From positions 1,984,001 through 2,048,000 of the forward strand of contig NZ_LT605205.1 in the NCBI RefSeq assembly GCF_900095135.1: a stretch of DNA of 64,000 nucleotides, in the 5' to 3' direction. How positions within the stretch are numbered: the first letter of the stretch is position 1; each line of letters begins with the position of its first letter. This DNA is from Proteiniphilum saccharofermentans (GTDB lineage Bacteria > Bacteroidota > Bacteroidia > Bacteroidales > Dysgonomonadaceae). The notes under the pieces were generated by a model. That model was not told where the DNA came from and ran no database searches. It worked only from the letters and a program-made list of their open reading frames with translations. Made by a program: the position numbers and the translations under genes. This document shows positions 63,457 through 64,000 of this stretch, piece by piece.

Positions 63457-63594
63457 GCGATAACGGATGGCGGTATGGTTAGTTGCCGATTTCGAAGCTC
63501 TTTCCTATCAAGTTACAACTACTTTTGATACGGGCTGTGCCGCTCGAATACGCACTGCCCCGGCAATTAACTATACCGCGTGTTAGCGGCTGCC
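63457..63594. repeat. Long imperfect inverted-repeat element, attC-like
   Basis: The left arm 63469-63488 (GGCGGTATGGTTAGTTGCCG) and right arm 63561-63580 (CGGCAATTAACTATACCGCG) pair at 17 of 20 positions. Outside the arms are GCGATAAC (left) and GTTAGCGGC (right), which also pair partly. The 72-nt centre includes ACTTTTGATACGGGC and AATACGCACTGCC. Together with 63236-63456, in which I see no gene, this fills the 384-bp gap upstream of the defence operon. Canonical attC core boxes are not exact. Confidence 0.7.
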
Positions 63595-63619
63595 ATTTTT
63601 TCCTACCAAAAATAATCAA

Positions 63620-64000
63620 TTATTCCATTATCAAATCAAATAATTTTTTGGGGTTTACTTTATTGTTAATCCAGATTTCTTCCATCGACGCCCCTTCTAT
63701 AAAGGAAATTCCGTTTGCTTCCAGCCTTTTGACAACTACAATAGAATCAACCTGTAATACTTTTAGAACATCCTCAATTGGAGCATTAGTTATTCTTTCA
63801 ATAAGGATGGTGTCAAATTTTGGACTCTTTTGTTGCTGAATGACTAATAAAATTGATATAACAGCAACAACTATTGTCGATAGAATAAAAACACGCTTTT
63901 TGAAATGAATTTTCAAGGCTTTCCAGTTGAGTATGACATGTAATACTGAAAACACGACAAAGAAAACACCCAGAATTTCATGTACAACCTCTGTATATCC
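63620..64000 (-). CDS. DUF4405-like membrane protein, 5' part outside window
   Basis: The minus-strand frame is open from the window edge and ends at 63620, at least 126 residues. VVHEILGVFFVVFSVLHVILNW is a transmembrane helix with spaced histidines typical of DUF4405/cytochrome-b-like membrane proteins, followed by ALKIHFKKRVFILSTIVVAVISILLVI (in parts, a second helix). The soluble tail (PIEDVLKVLQVDSIVVVKRLEANG) ends KKLFDLIME. It has no evident tie to the defence operon. Confidence 0.7.
   Translation of the reverse strand, partial: GYTEVVHEILGVFFVVFSVLHVILNWKALKIHFKKRVFILSTIVVAVISILLVIQQQKSPKFDTILIERITNAPIEDVLKVLQVDSIVVVKRLEANGISFIEGASMEEIWINNKVNPKKLFDLIME

Noticed and set aside
63457-63594. 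Certain integron attC site
   Set aside because: The outer boxes contain AAC and GTT cores but not the full RYYYAAC and GTTRRRY, and no integrase is in view; kept as attC-like only.

Overview
The window looks like chromosomal DNA of a Bacteroidales bacterium, plausibly near Dysgonomonadaceae (Proteiniphilum/Petrimonas-like). The evidence is a SusC/SusD pair, ECF sigma/FecR signalling, many lipoproteins, promoters of the Bacteroidetes type (TTG, 19-21 bp, TAnnTTTG) and low-complexity A/T-rich intergenic phrases. The family-level placement is inference. No rRNA, tRNA or CRISPR array was recognised.

Layout. 0-4.3 kb: end of a LolC/E-type permease gene, an aminotransferase, a GH16-like lipoprotein that has lost its nucleophile, and queC-queF (queuosine precursor synthesis) with a possible preQ1 riboswitch leader. 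4.3-5.6 kb: an intact ISAs1-family insertion sequence with 14-bp terminal inverted repeats and a 10-bp target duplication. 5.7-13 kb: a complete phosphate regulon, pstS-pstC-pstA-pstB-phoU-phoB-phoR, preceded by three 11-bp-spaced TTGTAAC boxes and closed by a strong terminator. 13-23.4 kb: a SusCD uptake locus with two surface lipoproteins and a secreted endonuclease/exonuclease/phosphatase-fold hydrolase, controlled by a FecR anti-sigma factor and a divergent ECF sigma factor. 23.5-32 kb: nfo, a GH20 hexosaminidase, cutC, a Dps-like protein, a glycerophosphodiesterase, small envelope proteins and an lpxA. 32-38.7 kb: an RND tripartite efflux operon (tolC-like, fusion protein, pump) with a TetR regulator and three matching palindromic operators. 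38.8-48 kb: a histidine-utilisation cluster (hutU, ftcD, hutI, fchA, hutH) with two unrelated small envelope-protein genes interleaved, followed by an MFS transporter. 48-53 kb: a truncated TPR lipoprotein gene, an ECF sigma factor with a chimeric TonB-like membrane protein, and a VWA-domain protein carrying a SusC-like N-terminal module.

53-63.6 kb is an accessory island. It begins with the wreck of an IS21-family element (istA and istB start regions fused by deletion), which cuts off the last gene of a tight six-gene leftward operon. In transcription order the operon is an XRE regulator, a PLD-SNF2 helicase, an Eco57I-like methyltransferase with an N-terminal D...ExK nuclease-like motif, a DUF4062 protein, an AlbA_2/HATPase protein with a 12-bp tandem repeat, and a truncated AAA ATPase. 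Just upstream of this operon lies a roughly 130-bp imperfect inverted-repeat element reminiscent of integron attC or related Bacteroidetes palindromes. The cluster is best read as a restriction-modification-like anti-phage defence system and is the most interesting part of the window. The right edge holds a partial DUF4405-like membrane protein gene.
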